From Symsagittifera roscoffensis (taxonomy: Eukaryota; Xenacoelomorpha; Acoela; Convolutidae), in NCBI RefSeq assembly GCF_963678635.1, contig NC_087063.1:29526599-29586598 (forward strand): DNA of 60,000 bases, written 5' to 3'. Made by a program: the position numbers and the translations under genes. Below are positions 23,601 to 33,924 of this stretch, in pieces. A model generated the notes under the pieces. It searched no databases. It saw only the letters and a list, made by a program, of their open reading frames with translations, and was not told the DNA's origin. The stretch's first letter is position 1, and each line of letters begins with the position of its first letter.

Positions 23601-26600
23601 TTTCCCATTAGGTTTGATTTTAATTTAGCCACGATTTTAAATTTGCGAGCACTATGATTTCTATAAAAATCTCATTGTCAGGGAACTTTTGATTTTTTAA
23701 ACTTAATTGTTTCATGTTTAATTAAAAGGAAGAATTAGAATAATCAGAAGCCATCTAATTAAAATTTTGAGGTTTAACAGCATGTGAAAAATTTTTTCAG
23801 CGCACATTTTAAGACGTTAAAATTTGCGGAAAAGTTGTCGGCCGAATTGTCTCACTCAGTTTTCTGAGATGTCTAAATTTGAAACTAGTTAATATGTCTA
23901 TGACCAAACTGTTTGATCGCCAAAAAGTGAAATACCCGAAATCATTGAGCATTGCCACGATCAGCGGAGCTGATTTAAATTATCCAGACAAAACGAATAA
24001 AGCATGAAACTTAAAACGCAATTTTCTCAAATTGGGTAGGATAAAACAAAAAATTGACAGAAAATAATCAACTGACAAAAAAAACTGCTTAAAAATTGAA
24101 AAATAAAGCAGAGTTATCATGATGCATTTTATTTTGCAATTATTGCGACTAAATTTTCACCCCCAAAGTTTGGTCGGTCCGCTTGTTTTTAAATTAAACA
24201 AGAACTGCGCTAAAACAACCAAGTTAATTGATGAAAAAGTAGTATCAAATTAAGCTTGTTGCTCGAACCAACAATATTCTAGAAAAGTAAGATTAGATTT
24301 TAGATTTTGTTCTACTAGAACGTTGTTTGTTTGTGTAATAGGCTTCTTTTGATAACAGTTTTTCATCAATTAACTTGACCGTTTTGGCATAATTCTTGGT
24401 TAAACAACAAAAGCCAAAAAATGACCCACCTTCTCAAAAGAAATTTTGTTCGGTTAATTGAAAACAGCACTGTAGCAGTCGAAAGATTGGTTGAAACGTT
24501 CTGTTAAATGTGAAACATCTAGACGAATCTGATTTAGCTGTTGTCCTGAAGGCGGATGTCCCAACAAACCACCATGTATACAAGTTAAAATTATATGAGC
24601 GTTACGTAGCAATTGCATAAAAACAGTGACAGCTTAATATTTATGTTGCATAACAATAAATATTATTTTCCTGGGCTTGTTAAAACTTTCGGCCTGTTGG
24701 CCATTCGGCTTGTTGGCTATTCGGCTTGTTGGCCATTCGGCTTGCTGGCCATTCGGCTTATTGACCCTTGGGCTTGTTAGCCTACCTACAAGCAATGGTT
24801 ATAAACAGTACCTCTGAGTAGGTTGGCCATGTAGAATGCTTTGGCTGCCTTGAGCAGCATCTGGTGTTCTTTCTCCTTCGCATGTACAGTCATCCTCACA
24901 TTGGATCCCTCCTGTGACATGCGCCACTGCATCGCCAGGTACAGCACGAACCCTAGAACACGCAGCCATCGGTTACACAGGTGAGCAACAGAGACGGGGG
25001 GGGGGGAGTAGCACAAATCTTTCAATGAATGTTTTTGCTGAGTTGAGTTAAATCTTTGTTTTTAGTTATTGCATTGAAACGTTTATATAGCTTGTTTCAA
25101 ATTTACAAGGGTAAAAGCTAACTTCCATTTGTCTGCTCCAAAGATAATTGAATGGTTGTGGTTCCTCACGTACGGAACACGAATAAAAGTATCATTGAAT
25201 GTCTGTAAATTAAAATTAAAAAATGCATTTCAATTTCTAATTGCAATTACTTTCAAATTGGCGCTGAAATATGTTTGGGTTTTCCAGGGGTCATATGCCC
25301 TCTCACTGTTACCTGTGATGGAAAAGATAAAAGTGATGAGTGCAGCAGCAGAGACATAGTGGGGCTGTTGTTCGGGAGGGGAGGAGGGGGAGGGGAGTTT
25401 GGGTCCGAAATACCAGTCTGCACTCTGGATGATGAAGTAGGGCAACATTGTCACCAGCATCACAAATGCACTGATTGTCACTTCTTTACTCACTTCAACG
25501 CCTACAAAGATACGGTTGAAGAGTCGCAAAAAAGTTCAGTTCGAAAACGTTACAACTGAAATTCAGTTTTCGCAGTTCCTCAAAACTGAACTTGCAAACA
25601 ATTCACAAAGCGTTTGTTTTTCTGACAAAAAAAAATCAATATTAGGATTTGCATTAATTCAGAATTAGTTTTTGCTGTTTTTAGTTTTTCTTTGTTTCTT
25701 ATTGAATCTTTTTGTTAATTTGGTATCTCAATTTGGAAATATCTGAATTTGTTGTATTAGACTCACATGAACTTAGCCCCAATTATGATTTAGATATCAT
25801 AATGATTTATATAATTTTTTGGAGTAAATCCTGATCTCTGGGATACCTTGTGTGTAGGGTCTGAGTCCCTTGGAGCAGCGTGCGTCTGGACTAGCAACCA
25901 GTCCAAAACAAGTGGGTGCCTGAACCAGGTCCACCCTCCCTACCACAAGACTGGCAGACCAAGCCAACGTCAACAGCAGAATCGTGGAACCTAGAGCGAA
26001 AAAAATCAAATTTTCAAATAAAACTGTAGAAACTGTAGATCCCAATCTAAGTGATCGTTTGCGAGTCAAACGTAAAACGTAAATTACGATTTTTATGCAA
26101 ACAAAAACGGATGAAAAAATGAAAGGAAAAATAATAAAAACGGACAATGAGATGTTCCGAGTTTTGCGCGGCCAAGTTTACTGTTTACCTGCTAGGGTCC
26201 CCATTCCGACCGATATCTGCTGCTGGGCTGCTTCTTTCGATCCCAGCCCACTCACCAGAATCATCATGCTGTCTGGAACCACCCCACTAACCGGGAGAAT
26301 CACACCGCCTATCAGTGCCGGGGCCACTCCTACATCTAGTAACATCTCGGCCCCATCGCTGATTAATTTAGCGCCGAATCCTAACGTCAGTCCGTAGTAG
26401 AGAACCAGCACTAGGTTGCCCCCGACGTAGTTGGAACAGGGAAACACCTCGGATATGCAGGAGTCGTGAGTTTCGCTCGGGCTGAGGGGGGCGGGGTCTG
26501 CGCTGGCTCGAGTAGATTTGCCAGTCAAATTGCCGGAGTTCACTGAATTGACGCCTGCAACACAAAAAAACTACTAGTACAATTATTTTGTACAAAAAGA

Positions 26601-26981
26601 ACCAGAGCTATAATGAAACATGACGCCATTAGACCTCCTGTTGAACTTAGGTTTTCAAAAAAGCTTTAAAAAAACTCGGCGCTAAATTCGGCTCTAAATT
26701 TTTTCTGCTCAAAAATCAGAGGGCACATTCAAATTGGATGCTAACGCCACAATTTGTATCAAATTTACAAAAAATAATATTTATTTACTTGCACGTTTGA
26801 AAACTTCATTCGACCGACTGTTATCTGGTGTAAAGTGTCTTTTGTCCACTGCATCCAAAATTTGATTGTCTTCACGATGCCAATGGGTCATGGTATGAAC
26901 TCGAGAGGTCATAATGAGTAGACAAATCAGCGAGGCCATAATTGAAGACATCCCGTCACCACGGGTCATGGATGTGGCCAT
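13052..26981 (-). CDS. Plant/protist-type Na+/Ca2+ (cation) exchanger, 9-exon gene, 644 aa
   Basis: Joined minus-strand exons 26981-26789, 26554-26189, 25990-25847, 25501-25313, 24952-24812, 17354-17222, 16502-16195, 14947-14766 and 13330-13052 give an uninterrupted 644-residue frame. Every intron is GT-AG with matching phase. Residues 1-30 contain a signal-peptide-like hydrophobic stretch; M11 is an alternative start. Residues 65-107 are an extracytoplasmic segment with two cysteines (97, 104) and an N-glycosylation motif at N73. About ten hydrophobic segments fall in two halves, the Na_Ca_ex architecture. The alpha-1 region is G155-V-V-P-D-S to G169 plus the Q177-ISVGMGTLAG motif (177-187); alpha-2 is V530-TPLCSNASE and N569-NTLCLG. 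These fit the NCL-like exchangers of plants, protists and some invertebrates rather than animal NCX, so the expected role is Ca2+ export from the cytosol in exchange for Na+ or H+. The central loop (about 306-480) is Gly/Gln/Glu-rich and shows none of the EF-hands usual in plant NCL. Direction, ion and membrane are inferred. Confidence 0.92.
13709..14088. mobile_element. MITE with CAGGGGCGGAT terminal inverted repeats (intron 8)
   Basis: Begins CAGGGGCGGATTTAGG and ends with the inverse CCTAGATCCGCCCCTG. Further inside, TTTGGCCGACC on the left mirrors GGTCGGCC on the right. At 380 bp without coding capacity it is a miniature inverted-repeat element. CAGGGGCGGATC-type ends are known from hAT-like MITEs, but I see no clear 8-bp target duplication. 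Confidence 0.75.
14218..14512 (-). repeat. Intronic repeat, copy 1 (intron 8)
   Basis: Matches 16838-17098 in intron 6 in the same orientation. Shared landmarks are GGCTCACTTATCTGGATATTTTT, GCAGCATAATTT, TATATAGAGGGTT, ATCACATTAGATT and AAAGCGTTCRATTTGTAAATG. Either an intragenic duplication or two insertions of the same element. Confidence 0.7.
14527..14752. repeat. (GT)n microsatellite
   Basis: About 225 bp of GT/GC/TT dinucleotides. The Cys/Val- and His/Thr-repeat ORFs in it are artefacts. It sits in intron 8, about a dozen bases downstream of the exon-8 donor. Confidence 0.97.
14766..14947 (-). CDS. Exchanger exon 8 (alpha-2 core)
   Basis: Residues 492-552. Contains VGLVTVFSDP and VVTPLCSNASELISS, the alpha-2 repeat signature; N536, S538 and E539 are the expected ion-coordinating positions. 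Acceptor CTTAG|GCG, donor AAAAG|GTATCC in phase 0. The (GT)n tract begins about a dozen bases beyond the donor. Confidence 0.93.
14948..16194. other. Intron 7, with family-C repeat at 15585-15800
   Basis: AT-rich. 15585-15800 carries the family-C landmarks TTGTTCCGGCAAATCTAAAATGGGA and GTGTCGAGAAAAACCG, seen also at 18210-18610 (reverse), 54840-55045 (reverse) and 57650-57880. No exon-like sequence found between the two splice sites. Confidence 0.6.
16195..16502 (-). CDS. Exchanger exon 7
   Basis: Residues 389-492. Starts with a basic helical segment (EHMLEKKYFATWRIHAR), continues through a Gly/Glu/Lys-rich acidic-basic linker, and ends in the hydrophobic FKSLALLTTG that opens the second exchanger domain. 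Acceptor TTTAG|AGAAC, donor GACAG|GTGAGA. Confidence 0.9.
16838..17098 (-). repeat. Intronic repeat, copy 2 (intron 6)
   Basis: Partner of 14218-14512, diverged by roughly one base in five to six with small gaps. Confidence 0.7.
17222..17354 (-). CDS. Exchanger exon 6 (Gly/Gln-rich loop)
   Basis: Residues 345-389, low-complexity Gly/Gln/Tyr sequence of the central loop. Included because it has canonical splice sites (CTCTAG|GTCC and TTACAG|GTAAAT), keeps frame with both neighbours and is GC-rich against an AT-rich intron. It lies 7.5 kb from exon 5, so further or alternative exons in that intron are possible. Confidence 0.83.
18210..18610 (-). repeat. Repeat family C, copy in intron 5
   Basis: Reverse-oriented copy bounded by TTTTTCTCGACACTGGGA on one side and CACCCGAATACACAGTTC plus CCCATTTTTCAAT on the other. 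The same pair of ends occurs at 54840-55045 and, in opposite orientation, at 57650-57880. Confidence 0.65.
21952..22569 (-). pseudogene. Decayed protein-coding relic of unknown family
   Basis: On the minus strand one frame reads as protein-like sequence for about 205 codons, interrupted by five or six stops. Readable stretches include NQNYLEEVVINFVLPTVMF, AILLVDDVTIAFDRL, DRNVFDKFFNGEHRPN and SAKHPFLSKFIPGFKDE. A neighbouring frame also reads well around 22330-22440, suggesting a frameshift. Codon-like base composition and charged/hydrophobic spacing argue for a former gene. I do not recognise the family; a dead transposon protein inside intron 5 is the simplest guess. Confidence 0.4.
24690..24782 (+). 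repeat. 16-bp minisatellite (CGGCTTGTTGGCCATT)
   Basis: Almost six head-to-tail copies of CGGCTTGTTGGCCATT with one to three changes each. It lies about 30 bases inside intron 5 from the exon-5 donor. Confidence 0.95.
24812..24952 (-). CDS. Exchanger exon 5
   Basis: Residues 298-345. Completes the fifth membrane segment (GFVLYLAMQW) and begins the cytosolic loop with a charged helix (HAKEKEHQMLLKAAK). Acceptor TTCTAG|GGTT, donor CAGAG|GTACTG. The donor is about 30 bases from a 16-bp minisatellite. Confidence 0.9.
25313..25501 (-). CDS. Exchanger exon 4
   Basis: Residues 235-298. Two membrane segments (about 242-260 and 284-298) flank a proline-rich loop. It starts with GVEVSKEVTISAF, matching the position of the conserved segment that follows the first exchanger domain in NCL-like proteins. 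Acceptor TGTAG|GCG, donor TCACAG|GTAACA. Confidence 0.92.
25847..25990 (-). CDS. Exchanger exon 3
   Basis: Residues 187-235. Completes the LAG-STILLLTLAWSAS membrane segment and the VVGRVDL motif typical of the NCL-like group, followed by a cysteine-containing loop. Acceptor CTAG|GTTCC, donor ACAAG|GTATCC, phase 1 on both sides. Confidence 0.92.
26189..26554 (-). CDS. Exchanger exon 2 (alpha-1 core)
   Basis: Residues 65-187. Carries the Cys-bearing extracytoplasmic linker, the first membrane segments (about 110-166), GVVPDSMMILVSG and most of QQISVGMGTLAG. Acceptor TTGCAG|GCG, donor AGCAG|GTAAAC. Confidence 0.93.
26789..26981 (-). CDS. Exchanger exon 1 (signal peptide)
   Basis: Codes residues 1-64 plus one base. 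The ATG at 26981 has G at -3 and +4. The hydrophobic run IMASLICLLIM suggests a signal peptide starting from M1 or M11. Donor CAA|GTAAAT. The GC rise relative to the flank supports coding. A non-coding exon further upstream is possible: an AG lies about 15 bases before the ATG. Confidence 0.85.
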
Positions 26982-28818
26982 GACGGTAAGGACTGCTCAG
27001 ACAACTTGCTGAAATAATGACAGTTTTTAGGTTTTTTGGGAAAGTTTCAATGAAAATGTTGGCTGTAGATAATATTTATTTTTGTGATTTGGTCTTACTG
27101 CTTTTTTATCCAGGCGTTTAAGTTGAAGTTGGTCAGTGAAATAGTTGAATAAATTGAGCGTCGTATATTAAAGACAGCTGCTCGATTAAGGGAAGAAGAG
27201 TTAAAACGCCATGCGAAGCACTAGAAAGTAAAAAGAGATAGAGGGAGATAGAGTAAAAAATAGAACAAGAGTTAAGTACTTAGAAGGAAACGACGGTAGT
27301 AAAATTTTCTCTTTCCTTTTTTATGCAATATCAAACAAATTCAAATGAGACAAACGAAGAGGTTAAAACACACTGTTCAATCAAAACTACCGTTGCATTT
27401 AAAAAAACCAGTCGCAAAACTTATATTAGCATAAAACTGCGAAAAAAAGTACAGCAACACCGCAAGAAAATAGGTAATATGGCGTTTAAAACAAAAGTAC
27501 AGTTGGCTTTAAAAACAAACAAATCAGGAACAAAACAACCACAACACAACCAAGCTTCAAAATGACAAAAACAGGCATCTGTAATGGGCGTTTCATTAAA
27601 AATTCACCTCTTACTTGTTTTTTTTTTAAATCCAGGGATGAAAATGAACAGATTCAAATGATTTCATGGAGTTACTGCTCCGATAAATCGCAACTTAAAA
27701 AAGATAGTTTAATATTTTAAAAAATTTAGCTGAATAAAATGAAGCAAAAAATGTCAATAAACATCACAAGGGGCTTAATTCTTTTATTTCAAAATCCATT
27801 TACTGCCAGAGCCTTACAACCATTTATTTATTCGAAGAAAATTATTTCAGAATCCTTCTCTTATTTAGCATTTAAGCCTTGTCAATCTAATTGACTGCTA
27901 ATTGAATTAGCGCGTTGACTTCAAAAAAACGGATCAATTCTAATTAAACGGATGGTATCACAGCACTTTTTTTGCAATCAAAGTCCTTTTTAACAGAGTC
28001 ATTTTTAGGAGGATTTTTTGGATTCAGGGATCCAGTTAATAACGTCCACCTAAATAGACCAAGTTAATATCTCAACCCTAATATATAATTTAGATTGAAA
28101 TCGTTCGGCTAGTTTAGGTTGAAACTGTTCGGTGCAAAATACCTCATTGTGCTTGGGTAAGAAACCCAAGTTAGAGCAGGTCAGTATCAGTATGTTAGTA
28201 TGTTAACAGGTCAGTATCACGCTGAAAGTTTTGACTGCTTTTTAAGATCGATGGAGCAGTGTTCGCTTTGAAAAAATTTGGTGAAATGGATAAGAAAAAC
28301 GAAAAAACCTCAAAATAGTAATTGAGATTTTTTTTGAAAATCATCACCCCAAACGCTATGTAAAGAACAAAATTGTATATTTCGCATATAGCATAGTATT
28401 AGGTAGACTAAATACCAAGCCTCATTTTAGTTTGAAACGATTTCTTAGAGGGATTAAACCTCCGCTTGCTCATCAATAGCACGAAATATATCACGCACTA
28501 ATTGTCCCAAAGTCAATTGTCTCGAGACACTTAATCATTACTGCTAGTTTCTGGTTATACACTGCATAACCGAAAACAATTTTGCTACCGGATAACTGAA
28601 AAAAAAACATTGTTCTCGGATAGCCAAAAAAGATTATTTTCCCGGATAGATAAAAAATATTGCGTTATCAAAGAAGTCACCTTTTCATTGCCGTCTAGTT
28701 CCATGAAAGCAAAGCTATTTGACAGAAAAAAATTCTAGTCCATTTAGGTTGGATTATAAATGAGACATTTTATTTGTTCGCTCAAAATTAGTCCTAATTT
28801 TGTGACGAATTTGTCTTT
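26982..28818. other. Upstream region of the exchanger gene, non-coding
   Basis: The promoter and 5' UTR of the minus-strand exchanger gene should lie just above 26981, but I see no defensible TATA box or initiator. Purine-rich GATAGAGGGAGATAG occurs near 27233-27255. 28440-28515 is a short reverse family-A fragment (GGATTAAACCTCCGCTTGC, GCACGAAATATATCACGC). The 80-codon ORF at 27323-27565 is Lys/Thr/Gln-rich low-complexity sequence and not convincing. Confidence 0.45.
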
Positions 28819-29709
28819 TTACTAACGGAATATTTGCTCGGGGTGGTTTTTTTCTTGAGACAAATTTTGATTTTTTAACTAGCCATTTTTGATGGCAATT
28901 TTAAAAAACATTCCAAAAAGTTTTTTGTATTGAGCTTAAATTTGAAAAGATATTTCACCTCTGATCGTTTTTCGTTAAGTTATGTGGGTTTAAAGGTTGT
29001 CATTTTGGCCAATTTGTGACAATTAACGCGCGATACATTTTGCGCTATTAAAGCGTAAGCGGAGATTTGATCCGTCTAAGAAATCGTTCCAAATTGGATG
29101 AAGGAAGCTTATTTGCCATAATTGATATGTTCCTAGGAAAAAATTTATCACTTTGTATTATATATGGCGCGCGGGGGGGGGGGGGGGGGGACCATTTTGA
29201 CAAAAAAAAAACAATCAAATTTTGAAAAATTTTTCTTTTGATTTTACCTTTTTACATAAAAAATTTTCAAAAATAAAGGTAAAAAATAAAATTAATTTTT
29301 TTCTAAAATTTGAAAATTTTTCTATAAAAATCATCCCCCCACACGCCATATTAAGAACAAAAGAATAGATTTTGCTTCTTGTAACAAATCAATTATGGCA
29401 AATAAGCTTCTTTCAACCAATTTGGAACGATTTCTAAGACGGATTAAATCTCCGCCTACGCGTTAAGAGTGCGAAATATATCGCGCGTTAATTGTCCCAA
29501 GTTAGCCAAAGTGGCAATCTTTAAACCCCCGTAACTTTACGAAAAATAGTCATAGGTGAAATGTCGTTTCAAATTCAAGCGCAAGAAAACAATATCTTTT
29601 GATTGATATCAAAAAAATTCCGTCCAAAAATGCTAGTTAAAAATCGAAATTTGTCTGAAGAAAAAAAACCACCCCGAGCACAAATATTTCGTTACTTTCG
29701 TTACGAAAA
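28819..29709. mobile_element. Long inverted repeat made of two opposed family-A copies
   Basis: 28819-29215 is family A forward and 29325-29709 is family A inverted. Outer ends pair as GGAATATTTGCTCGGGGTGG with CCACCCCGAGCACAAATATTTC. The arms are about 390 bp, and the spacer contains a run of about 20 G and A/T-rich sequence. No coding capacity. Foldback/MITE-like structure or inverted duplication. Confidence 0.8.
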
Positions 29710-32040
29710 TCGGAACAAAAATTATGCATTTTTTTGTTTTGTACCTGCTGAATTTCTTTAAAAAATCCATTACTATTTTTTGAAATTTTGAGCTTCTCAA
29801 TTAAAATCTCGTGGACCAGATCAATTCTTGTGTTTTTTCACGTGCCAAATTGTATGCTACATACAAATATGGTTGGTCCCGGCAATTAAGATGACAGCTA
29901 CGAAGACAAAGCAATAGTTTTTAGAACAGTGCACTGACATGACAGTTCAATCGGTGAAATTGTAGGTGGAAAAAATAACTTCTAGTGTCGAATTGATTTT
30001 TTGGTTGTTTCAAACGTCATTTTTTAACCAATAGTTACAGGTTTTGATCCGGGAGTTCTTGATGAGGGGTGCGCATTTTCAAAGAAACTTCGAAGTTTTT
30101 GCAGGCAAAGTTTTGAAAAGACAGGCCACTAAAGTCCTTTTCAGTCCAAATTTTGGAAAGTTCTGACCACAAATATCCGCTACTAAGTGGTTGTCATACA
30201 ATTTGCCTATGTATAAATTAAAAAGTCTAGAACACTAAAAAGGAGAAGAACTTGTCTTCGTGTGCGGTCTTTCTCTGTGTTTCTACGTTTTTCCACAGAA
30301 AAACAGGTACAACAAACAAAGCGTGAATTATCAGGCATCATTTGCAAATGACAGAAAAAATGGCACTAATTTTGACAAACTTTTTCAAGTTTTTTTTCGA
30401 AGACGATAGTCGGAACATTCTGTGCTACTTGCACAGTAGCTGGCTGGCTAACCTTGTTTTTAATTGATCCTACCCGCCTTCTAGCTAATCAAATTCAAGC
30501 AAAATGTTCAGGCAATTCAATAAAAACTTACAACAGATAAAACATTAGCCGAAACTACCAAAATGAAAAACTTTTAATTTTTTTTTCATGTAACACGGGA
30601 GACTTTTTCCGGCCAAGAAAAGTTTCGTAAAATGGCTTCAGCAGAATGAAAGTTGTATGAATTTGGTTATTTTGACCAACAATTTTTTCTGCTTGAAACT
30701 TAAATTGAAATGCCGGGCAATATTGTTTGAATTTGAGTGTCTGAGTAGCCAATCAGGATCAACCTTATTACTGTGAGCTCAAGAAAGATATAGAAATAGT
30801 GATTTTGGGCCGTTTAGTGCATAAGACCCGTAAATTATATGTTCAATCAAATAGCGAAAATGTCTACAAACTGGAAAAAAAAAACAATTTTTGCGAAGAT
30901 ATTCCAACCAAGTAACGTATCGCTCCCCCTTTTAAAAATTAGTAGATGAGGCGCCATAAACACTTATGGAAGAAGATTATATGTAACGACTAACCGTGAT
31001 GATTGTGCTGTCTGTAATGGCTAATCGCCAAAACAGCACAAAATTTAACGAAATATTGGAAGGGAAATCGAAAGGTAATTACAGTGACTCGTTAGGTGGA
31101 GTCAATAGATTAGAAGACAGATACGAAATTTAATATTTCCTCCAGGAAGTTCCTTTATTACATTCAGTGTTAGATATGGTAGATACATATGGTTAAAATC
31201 AGTGACAATCGCGCGAAACGTAACCAAGTTTTTGTTCATAATGCAATAAATTTACCCCAGTCTAATCTTTGCGTGTAATAATTTTCAAACTTTAATGAAT
31301 AAATTTTTAAAAAGGAATAATCGTGCTTTAGAGCACATATTTTCAAAGCATTTATTTTTTAAGTCGCTTTTATTTGATTCAAGCTTGAAAGAAAGTAGAA
31401 AAAATCAAGAGACTTATGAAAATTTCTGAGAATGATGAAAAAATTGTCTGCCTATGTCTTGGTATACTAACTGTAACAAAAGACCCACTGCTGCTGACTA
31501 AAAGCGCGAACAAAAAATGATAAACAAAAACGATTAACGTACTGTGCGAGGTAGCTTGAGGTTAAAGTTTAATGAGGCCTAAATAGGGACTTAAATCACA
31601 CCACAATCCTTCAATATATCTTCACAATACAAAGGTTAAATGCTATTTTGGCTAAACAGTTGGAAGCTCTTGGCTTGATTTGTCGCTATTCAATCTATTC
31701 CTCTTAAATCACCATCTAAAGTTCCTAACACCCCTGGTGCTATGCTCAGCGAAGGTATTAGGAAGGTAAATTAAGTTTGATGGCGCTTTAATTTTCTATA
31801 CTTTCATCGGTCGAGATAATAGCTTTTAAAATCGAACAGTCGCAAAGCTACCTGAGTATTTGGTGAATTTAGTCCAAGTAAGAAGAAAAAGAAGCGAAAT
31901 CAAAAACTTACATCACGTTCAAAATGAAATACCGGAAACATGCAAAATGCAACTTCAGGTCATCTAAACCATACAGTATTCAGATTTCCATAGTTGCGCA
32001 CGGCCATGCAAGCTCAAAACCCACTTCTCGGGTCGAGGTG
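29710..32040. other. AT-rich non-coding region
   Basis: No convincing exon, element or tandem repeat. The 65-codon minus ORF at 30555-30752 has no recognisable feature. Confidence 0.4.
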
Positions 32041-32044
32041 CTCA

Positions 32045-32131
32045 CTTTATGTTTCAACCGTCTCAACCAAAAGTTGGTATGTTTCAACTGTCAAGACCGA
32101 AATTCGGTATGCTTTGACCGTGCTGGACCCT
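32045..32131 (+). repeat. Degenerate 30-bp minisatellite, block 1
   Basis: Three copies of a unit near TATGTTTCAACCGTCTCAAC followed by CAAAAGTTGG. The unit resumes at 33310. Confidence 0.75.
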
Positions 32132-33300
32132 AGAAAGGCTCATACAGAAAACATTAACAATTCAAAGTATCACAGCCCAGGAAACGACTCAAACTTGCAT
32201 CAAGACTTAACTTTTTTTATCCAGATGGATTGAAGTCTTTTTTAAAATCTTGACATCGATTACCTGTAAAAAAAATTGCCAGCAGTATTTTGAAATGTTT
32301 CTAATGTTTTGAACAAAGCAAACATACTGTGAATTCAGCATATATCTCCAGATAGCGATTACTTTCGAATTAAAAAAAATATTAAAATTGAATCTCTTAG
32401 CAGCAAAGAAACAACAAAAATTGAACTAGTAGTTGGTAGATTATTATATAAGCCTAAAAAACGAAAATGTTTGCGAATAGCTTAAACAACTACAATTTTT
32501 TAATACAATCGCACAGAGTGGAAGGAACTGTCTTAATGGTAGTTTTTTCGCCCAATTTGATTGTCCCAAAGAAAGATTGCAGGAGATCAAATAGACTATG
32601 ACATTAAAATCCTTCACCGGATATACTTGTCGATGCTGCACAGACAGTTATCACACAAATTGCACGGATTCTGTTTTTGAATCTCAAAATTTCCTACCAA
32701 AAAAATTATTTTGGCTTGCAGTGGATCACTATACCTCCTTCACTGTCACTGATCAATTGAGTATTCACCTGTTTTGCTCCAGCATGATTGCGTACCTCAG
32801 CGCTATCTCTGGTGTCATTGCCTCCTTCAATAATTTTATTCCGAATAGCCGAATTGTACATATTAATGACCAGTACATCTCTGACAATTGTGATTTTTCT
32901 TGCTCGAACTCTCATATTTCTGCCCGGCCAGAACAACAGAACAACTGATACACAGTTTTGCCATGCTGATGTTTTCAAGAAAACAGAACATAAATTTCAA
33001 ACTGGCGATTCCTCGGCTTACGAAACACAACCTCCAAGTTCTCTCGAACTGTTTTCATTGAGATTGAATCATCGTTGATATCAACCTTTGAATAACTTCT
33101 TGCGCAATGGCTGTAGTGCTCTCTTCCCAGCCATAAGAAGCCGAGCAATTTCTTTACTCTTCTCATCGCCGCTTCTCTAGGAATCTCATCGCACAAAAAT
33201 TCCGACATTCCTATTTCACATTTGTTCTTCAATCTTGTGTTTAATGTTTGATTAAAGTTTTATGATAAAGAGTATTAGTTGTCGTCTCTCCTACCCAACT
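32132..33300. other. Segment splitting the minisatellite; no identified gene
   Basis: About 1.2 kb of somewhat higher GC between two blocks of the same minisatellite. Overlapping ORFs exist on both strands (32598-32948 plus; 32706-32978 and 32975-33232 minus). None matches a family I know, and they contradict one another. No clear terminal inverted repeats or target duplication. Confidence 0.4.
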
Positions 33301-33305
33301 TGATG

Positions 33306-33630
33306 TGTTCTAGTTATGTTTCGACCGACTCGACCAAAGAGGCTAGGTTCCGATTGACTAGAAGCGGACTGGCTATATTTCGACCGACTCGAGTAAGCAA
33401 AAAAGTATTCGACTGTGTTAAACCCAAGAGTCCTAGGTTTCGGCCGACTCGACCCAAACCGACTATTTTTTACCAACTCGGTCAAAGGAAAAATTTGTTT
33501 GACTGTGTTCGACCCAAGCGCTATTTGTTTCCACCGACTCGATCGAGGAAAAACGTGTTCGATTGAGTTCGTCCAGGCTTGCTATGTTTTGACCGACTTG
33601 ACCCAAACTGGCTATGTTTCCACCAAATTT
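33306..33630 (+). repeat. Degenerate minisatellite, block 2 (TTTCGACCGACTCGACC)
   Basis: Irregular tandem copies of TATGTTTCGACCGACTCGAC with variable spacers, about seven to ten in number. The ORFs on both strands (33279-33566, 33291-33485, 33415-33699, 33463-33690) are products of the repeat. Confidence 0.8.
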
Positions 33631-33924
33631 CTTGACTGTATAATTTGTGCAATTCCAAAGTTGATCAATTTTGATGGTTTTCACCACCATCTAGTATAAT
33701 AAATTGAATTATTTTTTCCAACATATCTTAACTTATTTTGGTGGTAAATCAGGTTTTTCAATAAGGAGGTGTAAAAAAACTTTTTTGTTCAAAACATTGA
33801 AACTTCAAAAATTCTAGACGCAAAAAAACGGCCTTGAGTCGCAAAAAACAGCATCGCTCAGCAAAATAACACTGTCTGAAATGTGGGGAGATAATACAAA
33901 TGGACTATCCTCGACAGGACTGTT

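Larger units (their letters stand above)
17355..24811. other. Long intron 5 of the exchanger gene (7.5 kb)
   Basis: AT-rich repeat-filled sequence. It holds a family-C copy (18210-18610, reverse), a diverged hairpin-motif repeat near 20262-20335, a decayed reading frame (21952-22569), a 21-bp doublet near 23553-23594 and a minisatellite (24690-24782). I saw no additional phase-1 exon encoding EF-hand loops, but a short one could be missed. Confidence 0.6.

Noticed and set aside
26095-26397. 100-codon plus ORF
   Set aside because: Antisense to exchanger exon 2, whose family motifs are unmistakable.
32598-32948. Plus ORF with CRCCTDSYHTNC resembling a zinc-finger start
   Set aside because: Only one Cys/His cluster without the spacing of PHD, RING or CCHC; competing minus ORFs of similar quality overlap it.
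33279-33699. Overlapping ORFs on both strands rich in DSTK/RLTR/SVETN motifs
   Set aside because: All derive from the degenerate TTCGACC minisatellite.
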